Below are positions 38,102 through 47,273 of a DNA stretch of 64,000 nt, one piece after another; position 1 is the stretch's first letter, and every line of letters begins with the position of its first letter. Under the pieces are notes generated by a model, which had not been told where the DNA came from, ran no database searches, and worked only from the letters and a program-made list of their open reading frames with translations. The translations under genes and the position numbers were made by a program. This stretch comes from Bacteroidales bacterium (GTDB lineage Bacteria > Bacteroidota > Bacteroidia > Bacteroidales > UBA932): NCBI GenBank assembly GCA_012510445.1, contig JAAZIA010000020.1, forward strand, positions 1 through 64,000, read 5' to 3'.

Positions 38102-39394
38102 TCAATTATTTCCCAGGGTACGTACCACTTCTTTTCCAAAAGATTTGTGCATAAGGTTGCGGTCACGAGGTTTCCACGTACCGTCTTCCATTTCTCGCTT
38201 CATTACTCTGGTAAATAGTTTGGTCATTTTTAATTCTTGTGACTCGTCTTTATAGAAAGAATCCCAGGCATATTCATACAGTTCCTGCAATTTTTCTGGC
38301 GTTACTTGTGCCGGTTTATATACAACCTGTCCTGCGTTGTAGTGATCCCAATTGTAATCTGTAATTCTGCCTTTGCGCATTAGGTCATCATAAGCTTTAG
38401 TATGAGGGAAGGGGGTAAGGATGGTAAACTCGGCAAGATCCAGATCAATTTCAAGCAAAAAATCAATCAGACGGCGCATATCATCTTCCGATTGGTTATC
38501 AAGCCCAAGCAAGACCGTTCCCTCTACGCCAATGCCATAGTCGTGATACCTTTTTATTCTTTCTTTGATGTAATCCGAGGTATCAAAAACGGCTTGGTAA
38601 ACATACCAGGCGCCTGCTTGTGCAGCCAAATCCAGAATTTTGGGATCATCTTCTATGGTATGGCTAATCCATTTTTTCTTTAAAGGGATGATTTCTTTAA
38701 ACAATTGCATTTCCCACTCTTTGTCCTGGGCCAGCGAATTATCTACTATAAACAACCTGTTGTTGTCTATTTGTGCCATTTCTTCTATGACTTTATCAAA
38801 CGGACGCGGCCTAAAAACGCGACCTCCCAGATAGGCTACAGCACAAGGATAGCAATTGAAACGACATCCGCGTGAAGCATGGAAGAGGTCTACCATTTGT
38901 ACTCCTTTGTGATTGTAAAGTTCCCTCTTGTACAAATCCCTGCGGGCCGGTCCTACTGTTTCTATAGGCGGATACTGTCCCATATAGTTATATACTTTCT
39001 TCAATTTGCCTTTTTCCCAATCAGAAATAAGCTCTTCCATACGTCCTTCTGCCTCTCCCAGAAAGACAGCATCTGCATGCTCAATAGTTTCTTCTGCATG
39101 CAGCATAGCAGAAATGCCTCCAAAAATAACTTTAATACCCTTTTTTCTGTATTTGGCAGCAATGGCCCATCCTCTTTTTACCTGAGTAGATAACATCATG
39201 GATATGGCCACCAGATCGCAACCTTCATCAAAATCAATGGTTTCAACGTTTTCATCTGTGAATGACACGTCTACACGTTCCGGTAACGCAGCAGCGAACA
39301 CAACAGGACCGTGGGGAGGAAGGTTAAAGGTAGTTTGCCCTTTCAGTTTCTCCCAACGCGGGTAAATGATCTTCATCCTGATTCTTTTAGCCAT
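38102..39394 (-). CDS. B12-binding-domain radical SAM protein
   Basis: The 430-residue protein has an N-terminal cobalamin-binding-type Rossmann domain (about 1-135), without an evident DxHxxG motif as is common in this class, followed by the radical SAM motif CRFNCYPC at about 177-184 (CxxxCxxC). Class B radical SAM enzymes methylate unreactive carbons or rearrange carbon skeletons, and hopanoid HpnP/HpnJ are relatives. In a polyene cluster it could methylate or otherwise modify the ring or chain. The start MAKRIRMKIIYPRW is typical of the family. It follows the FAD oxidoreductase after 12 bases. Confidence 0.82.
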   Translation of the reverse strand: MAKRIRMKIIYPRWEKLKGQTTFNLPPHGPVVFAAALPERVDVSFTDENVETIDFDEGCDLVAISMMLSTQVKRGWAIAAKYRKKGIKVIFGGISAMLHAEETIEHADAVFLGEAEGRMEELISDWEKGKLKKVYNYMGQYPPIETVGPARRDLYKRELYNHKGVQMVDLFHASRGCRFNCYPCAVAYLGGRVFRPRPFDKVIEEMAQIDNNRLFIVDNSLAQDKEWEMQLFKEIIPLKKKWISHTIEDDPKILDLAAQAGAWYVYQAVFDTSDYIKERIKRYHDYGIGVEGTVLLGLDNQSEDDMRRLIDFLLEIDLDLAEFTILTPFPHTKAYDDLMRKGRITDYNWDHYNAGQVVYKPAQVTPEKLQELYEYAWDSFYKDESQELKMTKLFTRVMKREMEDGTWKPRDRNLMHKSFGKEVVRTLGNN

Positions 39395-39406
39395 AGGTTC
39401 TATACA

Positions 39407-40873
39407 TTAAGCGTTTTTAATTTCTTTTGTCAATTTATCAATCCCTAGTATATCCCCACAAGTAAGCACAGACCCAATAATGACCCCCATGATTCCATGC
39501 GCATTAATGTTTTGTCCTGCCAGTAACAGATTGGGTACTTTTGTACGATGAGAGATAAACGTTTCTGTAAGGGCGTTTTTATCCCTCAGAATACCGTACA
39601 TAGACCCGTTAAGGGTTCCGGTATAATCTCTGTAAGTTAATGGGGTAGAGGTCCAATAGTCTTCAATATGAGTAATGGTTCCCGGAAACTGCCTTTCCAG
39701 ATTCATCAACATTTTCTGGGCTTTTCTAGCCTTAAAGTCCTCATATTCTGCTCCCCGGTTACCGCGCGGTAATTTTTGCCATCGTTCCACTTCTTTCCAT
39801 TCCATGCTTTCAAAAAGTACGGCACTTTTTACAAACTTCTGACAAGGCTCGTTACACATGTGCATATAAAAGAAATGGCCGTCCCAAACAGAAGCTCCCG
39901 GGTAATGGTAATAGTTGTAGTTTAGATAGGGTACGGTATTCTTTTTAAATTTTATATATACCGTGAAATTAGAGTTTGTTTGCTCTATGTTTCGTATCCT
40001 TTGCTTGTATGCTTTTCTGATCAGAGGCGTATCCACCATATCCATTAAAAGGGCCGGATGAATATCAGAAATAATCTTAGAAGCGTCTATACGCCTATTG
40101 TCCAGTAGCGTAACCCCCGTAGCTTTCTCGTGGTCAAAATTGACCTTGGTTACCAGAGCATTGGTAATGATCTCTCCTCCAAAATTAAGAATGGATTCAC
40201 TTAAAAGCTGTACAATTATATCACTTCCCCCAATAAAGCGGTAGGCGCTTTTATTATAAAAATCGGTAATAAGTGCGTGGTAATAAAGGGGTGTTTTTTC
40301 TGCCATACCTCCGTACAAAGGCATGATACCGGCCAATACGTTTTGTAGTTTGTTGTTAGAAGTAAGCGAACGGATGTATTCTACAACTCCTATTTGCATG
40401 TTCGATTGATCCATCCAGTAGGGATTGTCCATATTCTTGAACGAGTACAGTGGAGAGCGCTCGGCAATGTTTTCCATTCTGTTTATATACAAAGCAAGGG
40501 AGTTTTTTTCTTTTGGAAAATGTCTGGCCAGTGTATCTGCAAAAGGTTTTTTATCGTTGGCATACGCATAACGATCTCCCTGAAAGGAGACCACATCGTA
40601 ACCCGATGTGTCCAGACGGCTCAACTCCAATCTGTCTGCTATGGACAGGTATTTGAAAAAACGGTGCAAAGGCTGCCCCTCTTTCATGCTGCCAATGTAA
40701 TGCATTCCCGTCTCGAATTTCGCTCCTTTTCTAACGAATGTTTGCAGACACCCTCCCGGAATGTTATTCTTTTCAACGATGGCTATTTTAAGACCGTTTT
40801 TAGACAAAATATATCCACAGACCAACCCTCCCAGTCCGCTGCCAATGATTACTACATCGTATTTATTGTTCAT
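39407..40873 (-). CDS. CrtI-like FAD-dependent oxidoreductase
   Basis: The 488-residue protein resembles phytoene desaturase/carotenoid isomerase (CrtI/CrtISO) flavoproteins. The dinucleotide motif GSGLGG is at residues 11-16, followed by EKNNIPGGCLQTF near 32-44 and a C-terminal LLAGQNINAHGIMGVI FAD segment. The start used is the ATG at 40873, which overlaps the MMPL stop by 11 bases; a TTG at 40891 is the only longer choice. In this cluster it may desaturate, isomerise or hydroxylate the polyene. No carotenoid genes are nearby, so a carotenoid substrate is doubtful. Confidence 0.82.
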   Translation of the reverse strand: MNNKYDVVIIGSGLGGLVCGYILSKNGLKIAIVEKNNIPGGCLQTFVRKGAKFETGMHYIGSMKEGQPLHRFFKYLSIADRLELSRLDTSGYDVVSFQGDRYAYANDKKPFADTLARHFPKEKNSLALYINRMENIAERSPLYSFKNMDNPYWMDQSNMQIGVVEYIRSLTSNNKLQNVLAGIMPLYGGMAEKTPLYYHALITDFYNKSAYRFIGGSDIIVQLLSESILNFGGEIITNALVTKVNFDHEKATGVTLLDNRRIDASKIISDIHPALLMDMVDTPLIRKAYKQRIRNIEQTNSNFTVYIKFKKNTVPYLNYNYYHYPGASVWDGHFFYMHMCNEPCQKFVKSAVLFESMEWKEVERWQKLPRGNRGAEYEDFKARKAQKMLMNLERQFPGTITHIEDYWTSTPLTYRDYTGTLNGSMYGILRDKNALTETFISHRTKVPNLLLAGQNINAHGIMGVIIGSVLTCGDILGIDKLTKEIKNA

Positions 40874-43800
40874 GGATTTCAGGTTTGTCAATAAAACTTA
40901 AGTTTGATGGTACGGAAACACAATAAGCTGCCAGCTCTCTTTTGCTCTCATCAGCAATATACGCTTTTATATTTAAATGTTTACGGACCAAAGCTGCTGT
41001 CAAGGCAAATTCACCTAGGTTACTATCGTGAAGAACGTACGTACCTTTTTCTGGCAAGGCGTTGATGTGTTCTGCAAAGTTTTCGTTCTCTTTCATAGAC
41101 TGTTTTACAGACTTGTATACCTCTTTACCCTTGTACATATAGTTATGAAGCACCTGTGATGCATAGTAATCTGCATTTTCCAACCTTTCACTCAGAAGCT
41201 CATATTCCTTAATAAACAGCTGTCTTATCGCTTTTGCGCGTTCCTGGTAAGTATTTCCATAAGAAAGGTCGTTGTGTGCAATGCGGGGCAAAATTTTAGC
41301 CGTCATAACCCCTTGTCGCAAAAGCATATTTTCCTTGGGCAGTACGTATCCAAAACCATGAAGTAACACGGGGGTGATGTCTAGTTGTAAATCTTGTGCC
41401 AAATGGAAAGCCCCTTTGCGAAAACGAAGGATAGAACTGTCTGCAGATCGAGTTCCTTCTGGGAAGATCATTACGGAGTATCCGTTTTTTATCCGGTCTG
41501 TTATCCTATCTTTATGTGTAGCCAGGTATTCTATGGGCAGGAAATCTGCAAAACGTAAAACCATCCTGTAGAACGGAGAGTTCCATTCCCTTTGATTTGT
41601 CATGATGATGATCTTGGGGTGGAGCATAATAATGGCCATCAAATCTAGGTACGATTGATGATTGGCTACAATTACAGAAGGTTTATCAAAATTGACCGAT
41701 GCATCCTTGAGCAGCTGCATGGTAGTACCGGGCACACGGTATATAACATAGCGACAAACCCACTGAAACCTTTTATGAAAACGCTTTTTGTTTTTTTCAT
41801 TTCGCTTCCCAATTCCCAACCATACTATAGCGGAAAATGTAAGGTAAGCTACCCCAATAAGAAAGGCTGTAAATGCATACGTTGTGTAGACCATGTTCTT
41901 AACAGTCAAGGGTGCAGTGCGGTATTTACCTCTCTTGGTAACCAATTTTTTAAACAGATAGGGAGGTATAATATAGGCGGTAACAACAACAGAAACCATA
42001 CCTACAATCGTGATTTCTGCCAGAGAGCGCATGGCCGGATGCTTTGCCAGAATCAAAGAACCAATTCCTGTAAGCATGATAAGAGAAGATAAAGCGACTG
42101 TATTTTTATACGTACGCAACATTTTCTTACCATAGGCATACTCATACATCATACCCTCTGTAATAAATATGGTATAATCGTCTCCCAATCCAAAAATAAA
42201 AGTAGCTAGAATGATATTGACAATGTTGAATTCCAGACCAAACAAGCTCATGATTCCAAGAATCCAGACCCAACTGATAGCCAATGGAAGAAAAGTAATG
42301 GTGCTCAACTCTATGCGCCCAAAAGATAACGTTAGAAACAAAAAGACAATAAAGCCACAGATATACAAGACATAGTCAAAATCTGCAGATAATGAATCGA
42401 TCATCATACGAGTAACGGATTCAACATCAAAAGCAAAGGTATTAGGACCTGTTTTATTGAGTTCTTTTTCCGTTTTTGCCGCTTCTTCTGGTTTAATATG
42501 TAACATAGTATACACCATATTACGTTCAGGCTGTATAGAAAGATAAGAGCCTGCCAGGTTTTCTGTAACAAGAGCAAAATCAGTCAATTCACCTATAGGG
42601 AAATCTTTGGCCAGGATTTCTTCAAAACCACGGAAAGAACCTTCTTTAAACGCACTGTTGGCCACTTCTGCTCTGAAGTCTTTCAAAAACGTTTCTTTAC
42701 GTGTCTCCCAAAAGGCATTCCAAGTGGCAATTCTTTCCTCCCTCATAGTACGTGAGGGCAGAAAAACTCCAATTCCGGAGGTGTGAAACGTATCAATTTT
42801 TGGCCATGCATTTTCATAACGTTCAAGAGCTAAATCCAATGTTTCTCCTTCTGCTACAAAGTACATGACATGTTGTGATCCCTGTGTTCTGTCTAGCAAT
42901 TTTTGCATACCTTCCTGCTGGTCTTCAGTCATGTAGTTGACTGCTTGCAAACTGGCATTGAACTTAACTCCCTTGTTGCTAAAATAAAAGAAAAGGGTTA
43001 GCACAACCAGTGCTCCCACTATCCATTTGTTTTGTTCAGGCGCCGAGTCTGCTAACCTTCCAAAATGGAGCGTACGGGAAACAGTCCGTGACGTACCTAC
43101 CATATGGGGTAGAAACAACAGTACAAAAAGGATGGCTCCCAGCAGCAACAAAGAAGCGAAGAGCCCAAAGCTGCGCATAGCCCCTGAACTTATAAACAAC
43201 AAGCTTAAAAAAGCCCCAATGGTGGTTATGTTTCCGGTAGTCAGTGGGGGAACAATATCAATAAGGGTCTGCCGTGGGCTGTATCCTTCCCTTATGTGAG
43301 ACATAAAATGAAGCGGATAGTTAACAGCAATCCCTAGTATAACAGAACTGGCACCAATGGCAATCAGAGAGACAGAAGGGGTTAGGAAACCAGCCATAGC
43401 CAATGCGAAAAACAATCCCACAAGGATGGAAACACCAATGAGGATGATTTGCTTTGTATTCCTGAAATATAGTGTCAGCAAAATGCCAATGACCAGCAAA
43501 GCAATGCCTACAGATACCAAAGTGTCTTTCTTAATTTGCGTAGCGTTGGTCAATGCAATGTAGGCCGCTCCAAAAGGCATAGCCTTAACGCGGTGATCAA
43601 AAAAGGCTTCTGTCTCTTTAATGGCTTTATCAATGGCTCGCAGCAGTTTTTTATTGTTTCCTGTATCTGCGGTAGGGTATCGAGAGTCAATGGTAAGCAC
43701 CAGATCTTTCCCGTCATCGGAAAAAATATAATCTGAATACAAAACAAAGTGGTCTCCCAAACGGAATCCCTCCAATTTTTGTAGTAAAGGACCTGAAAAA

Positions 43801-44339
43801 AACAACGGATCAGAAAGCAGCGTATTTCTTATGACCATTCCGGAAGGAGAGAGCAACAAGTCCTTAACAGCTTGTATCCTTTGTTTTAAAACAACAGGTT
43901 GCAGTAAGGAGTCTATTCTTAGGTAGTCCTTTTCTTCAAGGAAGTAAGCCATGTTTTCTGTAACAAAATTACTTACTTCCAAGGTGGTTAAAGGGTCTAC
44001 CTGGAACCTCATGTCTTGGATATGCTCCCACGCTGGCCCTTCTTGAAGCAACTTTGCCAAACGATCTGCCACATCCATAAGCAGGTATCGATCAGTTTCT
44101 GCCTGTTCTTCTGCCATAGAGATATTGACAATGATCTTGCTGGCTCCACCAATATTCTGGTAGGCATAGCTTATACGTTCATGTTCCTCATTTGTAGTAA
44201 GAAAACCAGATACGTCTTCATCAAACCTAAGGAGAAAAAAACCACCGGATAACAGTACCAGAAACAACCCAAGGAAAAGGTACATTCGGGTGGTATTCTT
44301 TTTAAAGTAATCAAATATTTTTAAAAACGTTTGTACCAT
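40863..44339 (-). CDS. MMPL exporter fused to a PlsC-type acyltransferase
   Basis: The 1158-residue protein begins with an MMPL/RND-type transporter of about 830 residues with two helix bundles (first at about 20-40 and 265-425, second at about 655-800). A lysophospholipid acyltransferase domain follows, with the HX4D motif NHQSYLD at about 891-897 and FPEGTRS near 958. The last ~100 residues look like the start of a Rossmann-type methyltransferase that lacks the glycine-rich SAM motif. MMPL exporters with acyltransferase parts are typical of flexirubin and aryl-polyene loci, where the product goes to the outer membrane. It overlaps both neighbours. Confidence 0.85.
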   Translation of the reverse strand: MVQTFLKIFDYFKKNTTRMYLFLGLFLVLLSGGFFLLRFDEDVSGFLTTNEEHERISYAYQNIGGASKIIVNISMAEEQAETDRYLLMDVADRLAKLLQEGPAWEHIQDMRFQVDPLTTLEVSNFVTENMAYFLEEKDYLRIDSLLQPVVLKQRIQAVKDLLLSPSGMVIRNTLLSDPLFFSGPLLQKLEGFRLGDHFVLYSDYIFSDDGKDLVLTIDSRYPTADTGNNKKLLRAIDKAIKETEAFFDHRVKAMPFGAAYIALTNATQIKKDTLVSVGIALLVIGILLTLYFRNTKQIILIGVSILVGLFFALAMAGFLTPSVSLIAIGASSVILGIAVNYPLHFMSHIREGYSPRQTLIDIVPPLTTGNITTIGAFLSLLFISSGAMRSFGLFASLLLLGAILFVLLFLPHMVGTSRTVSRTLHFGRLADSAPEQNKWIVGALVVLTLFFYFSNKGVKFNASLQAVNYMTEDQQEGMQKLLDRTQGSQHVMYFVAEGETLDLALERYENAWPKIDTFHTSGIGVFLPSRTMREERIATWNAFWETRKETFLKDFRAEVANSAFKEGSFRGFEEILAKDFPIGELTDFALVTENLAGSYLSIQPERNMVYTMLHIKPEEAAKTEKELNKTGPNTFAFDVESVTRMMIDSLSADFDYVLYICGFIVFLFLTLSFGRIELSTITFLPLAISWVWILGIMSLFGLEFNIVNIILATFIFGLGDDYTIFITEGMMYEYAYGKKMLRTYKNTVALSSLIMLTGIGSLILAKHPAMRSLAEITIVGMVSVVVTAYIIPPYLFKKLVTKRGKYRTAPLTVKNMVYTTYAFTAFLIGVAYLTFSAIVWLGIGKRNEKNKKRFHKRFQWVCRYVIYRVPGTTMQLLKDASVNFDKPSVIVANHQSYLDLMAIIMLHPKIIIMTNQREWNSPFYRMVLRFADFLPIEYLATHKDRITDRIKNGYSVMIFPEGTRSADSSILRFRKGAFHLAQDLQLDITPVLLHGFGYVLPKENMLLRQGVMTAKILPRIAHNDLSYGNTYQERAKAIRQLFIKEYELLSERLENADYYASQVLHNYMYKGKEVYKSVKQSMKENENFAEHINALPEKGTYVLHDSNLGEFALTAALVRKHLNIKAYIADESKRELAAYCVSVPSNLSFIDKPEIHEQ

Positions 44340-45064
44340 GTTCTTAAAAGCATTGACGGGTATCCATAAATAATGGCCAAGAAAGTAAAAATAGTGTTAA
44401 GTAAACTGATACGCAAGAAATCCCTGCCTTTTCTAAAGTGTGTGATTCTCTCACCTTCGGGTGCATAAAACACTTTTACAGGCAGAGGGATGATGGGGAC
44501 GTTTTTCCAAGCCAGTCTTACAAGAATTTCTAGTTCCGTCTCGTAACGGGACGTTACTAATCGCATGTTTGATATACGGTAAAGAGGGTACAGCCTGTAG
44601 CCGGTTTGTGTGTCTGGTAAACGTTTGAGCGTATGTACGGTAAACCAAAAATTTGAAAAACGATTGGCAAATGTATTCTTTTTTGGCATATGTTTTTGTC
44701 GTAACTGCCTGCTGCCCACAATAACAGCTCCGGGATTTGCTTCATTGGTTTTTATAAAACCGGGTATATCGTCTGGGTAATGCTGACCGTCACTGTCCAG
44801 AGTAATCGCATACCGGTATTCTTCCAAATGAGCATAAGAAAAAGCACGACTTAGCGCGTAGCCTTTTCCTTTATTTACCGGATAAGATATGAGTTGGATT
44901 TTTGACGTTAGTCCGTTAAGAAGCTCTTCTGTATTGTCTGTAGAGCCATCGTTAACAACTATTATATTTTTACAATACTTCAGGGTTTCCTCAATAACTG
45001 CGGGTAACGTAGACGCATTATTGTAAGTGGGTATAATTACACAGAGGTCACTTCTTTCAGCCAT
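44321..45064 (-). CDS. Family 2 glycosyltransferase (dolichol-phosphate-mannose synthase-like)
   Basis: The 247-residue cytoplasmic GT-A enzyme begins CVIIPTYNNASTLP with VVNDGSTDNT near residue 35-45 and the metal motif LDSDGQH near 92-98. It ends in a hydrophobic tail (FTFLAIIYGYPSML) that may dock at the membrane. This is the DPM1-like group that moves a sugar to a polyprenyl phosphate or a lipid. It overlaps the dehydratase gene by 28 bases and the MMPL gene by 19 bases. In this cluster it could glycosylate the polyene or make a lipid-linked sugar donor; an ArnF-like SMR protein is encoded nearby. Confidence 0.82.
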   Translation of the reverse strand: MAERSDLCVIIPTYNNASTLPAVIEETLKYCKNIIVVNDGSTDNTEELLNGLTSKIQLISYPVNKGKGYALSRAFSYAHLEEYRYAITLDSDGQHYPDDIPGFIKTNEANPGAVIVGSRQLRQKHMPKKNTFANRFSNFWFTVHTLKRLPDTQTGYRLYPLYRISNMRLVTSRYETELEILVRLAWKNVPIIPLPVKVFYAPEGERITHFRKGRDFLRISLLNTIFTFLAIIYGYPSMLLRTWYKRF

Positions 45065-45417
45065 AAAATCATTTTAGTCATCTGTTCGTTCCCGTCTGCA
45101 ACATCAATACGAACCTTCCATACCTCCTCGTCTTTCAAATATTCCGGATACAAAAGGTAATCAATGGCAGGAGTAATGTTAGGATGGATTCCTTTTAGAA
45201 ATTTGATATGGTTTGCTTTCTCAAGTAAAAATTTTTTTTCCAAGACAATTGCACTCAACTCTCTGCCTATTTCCACTAAACAGGCTCCCGGAGTTATAGG
45301 ATTGCCCGGAAAATGAGCTTCGTAAATTTGGCTGTTGTCATTCAGCCGTATCTTGACCCTTATTGCCTCCTTATCACGGACGGTTTCTTCAATACTATAC
45401 AGGTTATTTAAAAACAT
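45037..45417 (-). CDS. FabZ-like 3-hydroxyacyl-ACP dehydratase (hotdog)
   Basis: The 126-residue protein is a hotdog-fold dehydratase with EAHFPGNPITPG at residues 33-44, where His35 is the expected catalytic base of FabA/FabZ enzymes. It should form the trans double bond in each chain-extension round. It starts in a one-base overlap with the LolA-like gene stop. A second hotdog dehydratase-like gene lies at 50904; having two may reflect substrate or partner specificity. Confidence 0.83.
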   Translation of the reverse strand: MFLNNLYSIEETVRDKEAIRVKIRLNDNSQIYEAHFPGNPITPGACLVEIGRELSAIVLEKKFLLEKANHIKFLKGIHPNITPAIDYLLYPEYLKDEEVWKVRIDVADGNEQMTKMILWLKEVTSV

Positions 45418-46022
45418 TATTTCTCAAACAACTTATTATCTATGGTATGATTGATTCTGTAATTTCCCAGCCGCACTGTTGTTTTATCCCCAAATGCTTC
45501 ATGAATGACTACGGCTTGTATCATATAGTCTACCTTGTTGAAAAACAGGTCCAGCTGTGTAAACAATCGTTTTAACTCACGCTGTACCGGGATTAGTTTT
45601 ATATGTATATAATCTTTTGAATCCACAAATTCAGGAGAAAAATCTTCTGTTTTCTCCAATAAATCACCACTCATACCCATAAGTATGATTTTGCCAATGT
45701 TGTCAAAGAGACCTCCCGGTCCCGGATTCGGTATGGCTTGTCCTGTTCTGTCTAATATAGTTAGTTTATCTTTTTGCAGCAAAAACCCGGAATGGTCTGG
45801 CATATTATATTGCCATAAAAGGAACTCTCCTTGTACATAATGAAGTTTTCCTCTGGAAATTCCCTTTTCTGTGAGGACAGAAACTTCCCTTTCTTGTTGA
45901 AACTCACATTCCATAGTTTGGATTTGATTGAGCGTAACCTTCATTTGCTCTGGAAGAGTCAGGTTGTTTGTATTGGTTCCTGATTGCAGGAAAGACAATA
46001 AGAAGATATAGAAGATCTTCAT
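45417..46022 (-). CDS. LolA-like outer-membrane lipoprotein carrier
   Basis: The 201-residue protein has an N-terminal signal peptide and the LolA/LppX beta-sheet shell pattern, with QIQTMECEFQQERE near 35-48 and later alternating hydrophobic strands. LolA-like proteins in aryl-polyene and flexirubin clusters are thought to carry the lipid product across the periplasm to the outer membrane. The neighbours on both sides belong to the same cluster. It shares one base with the dehydratase gene downstream. Confidence 0.8.
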   Translation of the reverse strand: MKIFYIFLLSFLQSGTNTNNLTLPEQMKVTLNQIQTMECEFQQEREVSVLTEKGISRGKLHYVQGEFLLWQYNMPDHSGFLLQKDKLTILDRTGQAIPNPGPGGLFDNIGKIILMGMSGDLLEKTEDFSPEFVDSKDYIHIKLIPVQRELKRLFTQLDLFFNKVDYMIQAVVIHEAFGDKTTVRLGNYRINHTIDNKLFEK

Positions 46023-46026
46023 AAGT

Positions 46027-46383
46027 TTATTTTTTTAAAAGGAAAAACACACCGGCAACTATCAAAAACACACCAATCCATCGTGTAATAGGCACGGTTT
46101 CTTTAAAAAGAAATACAGCAGCCAACATGCCAAATACATAGGCAAAACTAGTAATGGGGTAGGCAACGGAAAATTCGTAATTCTTTAGAATATGCATCCA
46201 TAAGATGCTGGCAGAAAGAATGAATATCCCGGTCAAGATAAAGTAAAGATTAAAGAACAAACTCTTAAAATATGACCAGCTAAAAGAAAAGGCTTTCATA
46301 CCTTCCATGGTCAATTTCAGGCAGATTTGGCCCGTAGCCAACAATATCGTCTGTACAAGGGATAATAGTATGAATTTCAACAT
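46027..46383 (-). CDS. Small EamA/SMR-type membrane protein
   Basis: The 118-residue protein has four predicted transmembrane helices and reads as half of an EamA unit, like SMR transporters or ArnE/ArnF undecaprenyl-sugar flippases. The segment YEFSVAYPITSFAYVFGMLAAV near its centre is typical (shown in pieces as YEFSVAYPITS and FAYVFGML). It overlaps the CLF-like gene by seven bases. Together with the DPM1-like glycosyltransferase it could flip a lipid-linked sugar; this is an inference. Confidence 0.75.
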   Translation of the reverse strand: MLKFILLSLVQTILLATGQICLKLTMEGMKAFSFSWSYFKSLFFNLYFILTGIFILSASILWMHILKNYEFSVAYPITSFAYVFGMLAAVFLFKETVPITRWIGVFLIVAGVFFLLKK

Positions 46384-47270
46384 TTTGATAAAAATATTAA
46401 AGAGGTTTCCATACCTCTGTAATTATTAATCAGTAACACATGTTCATTCAGGAGTCCCCGTTGCAGTTTTACAGCAGCTGCATATACTTCGTATGCATGG
46501 TTAGTAAATGATTCACCAAAAAGCGGCTTTACGGTGGGAGGGATTACCCATTTTTCCACAGGAATTCCCAAACGCAACGAAGTCTGCTCAATAGCTTGTC
46601 TAACTCGCTCTTCTGAAGGTCTGTGTAAAAGGATGACCTCTCTGATTTCTGCCATCGCTCTCTCGGTAAGGGTATCACTTAACATAAAACTCACCGCTGT
46701 CTCAGTGGCTGTTTTTCCTTCCCAAAAACCTGCTTTTTCCATAATAGAAAAATACAAGGGAACCATTTCATCATGCGCTCCAACAAGAGCAGACCGGATA
46801 CGTCCCAATTGAAATTGCATAAATGCATCTAACAAAGCACTTTCAAAGGAAATGCCCAAATGTACATACGTACTGTTGTATGCATTGCATTTCAGGTGTA
46901 TGGCAATGTGTGAACTGATGGTATTATGGGTAGAGTTAATGAAATTAGCGGGTGAAAGAAGGGCTTCCCCTTCTCTAAGCATGGCCAGTAAGAATTTCTC
47001 GGTACTTTCAATACAACCCAATCCTGTTCCCACTATGATGGCTTCCGGTTGCTCAATACCTGAATCTTCAACCACTGTAACAGCTGTAGCGATGGCGCGT
47101 TTTAAGATTTTACCCATACGTCTGGAAGCTATCGGATCCAAGTATCGTCTGTAATCGGCTTCTCTGATACGTTGTAAAGGGGCCTGTAAGGCAACGGGAT
47201 CTGTCAGCCAGTCATCACACAGTGGATTCTGTACGGAAATTTGTGCAGCAGACTGAATGTAAACGGGCAT
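46377..47270 (-). CDS. Ketosynthase-like protein lacking the active-site cysteine
   Basis: The 297-residue product aligns by pattern with the N-terminal half to two thirds of ketosynthases (IIVGTGLGCIESTEKFL near 78-94, HNTISSHIAIHLKC near 118-131). At the nucleophile elbow, where ketosynthases have a cysteine in TACSS-type motifs, it reads NSTYVHLGISFESA with no cysteine. It is also shorter than usual (about 400). It may pair with the full ketosynthase encoded four bases upstream at 47274 as a chain-length-factor-like partner. It overlaps the SMR gene downstream. Confidence 0.7.
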   Translation of the reverse strand: MPVYIQSAAQISVQNPLCDDWLTDPVALQAPLQRIREADYRRYLDPIASRRMGKILKRAIATAVTVVEDSGIEQPEAIIVGTGLGCIESTEKFLLAMLREGEALLSPANFINSTHNTISSHIAIHLKCNAYNSTYVHLGISFESALLDAFMQFQLGRIRSALVGAHDEMVPLYFSIMEKAGFWEGKTATETAVSFMLSDTLTERAMAEIREVILLHRPSEERVRQAIEQTSLRLGIPVEKWVIPPTVKPLFGESFTNHAYEVYAAAVKLQRGLLNEHVLLINNYRGMETSLIFLSKC

Positions 47271-47273
47271 AAT

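Noticed and set aside
40394-40894. 166-residue plus-strand open frame
   Set aside because: It is a shadow of the FAD-dependent oxidoreductase gene; the Cys- and Phe-rich composition is not protein-like.
41655-42092. 145-residue plus-strand open frame
   Set aside because: It is antisense to the MMPL-acyltransferase gene and lacks coding character.
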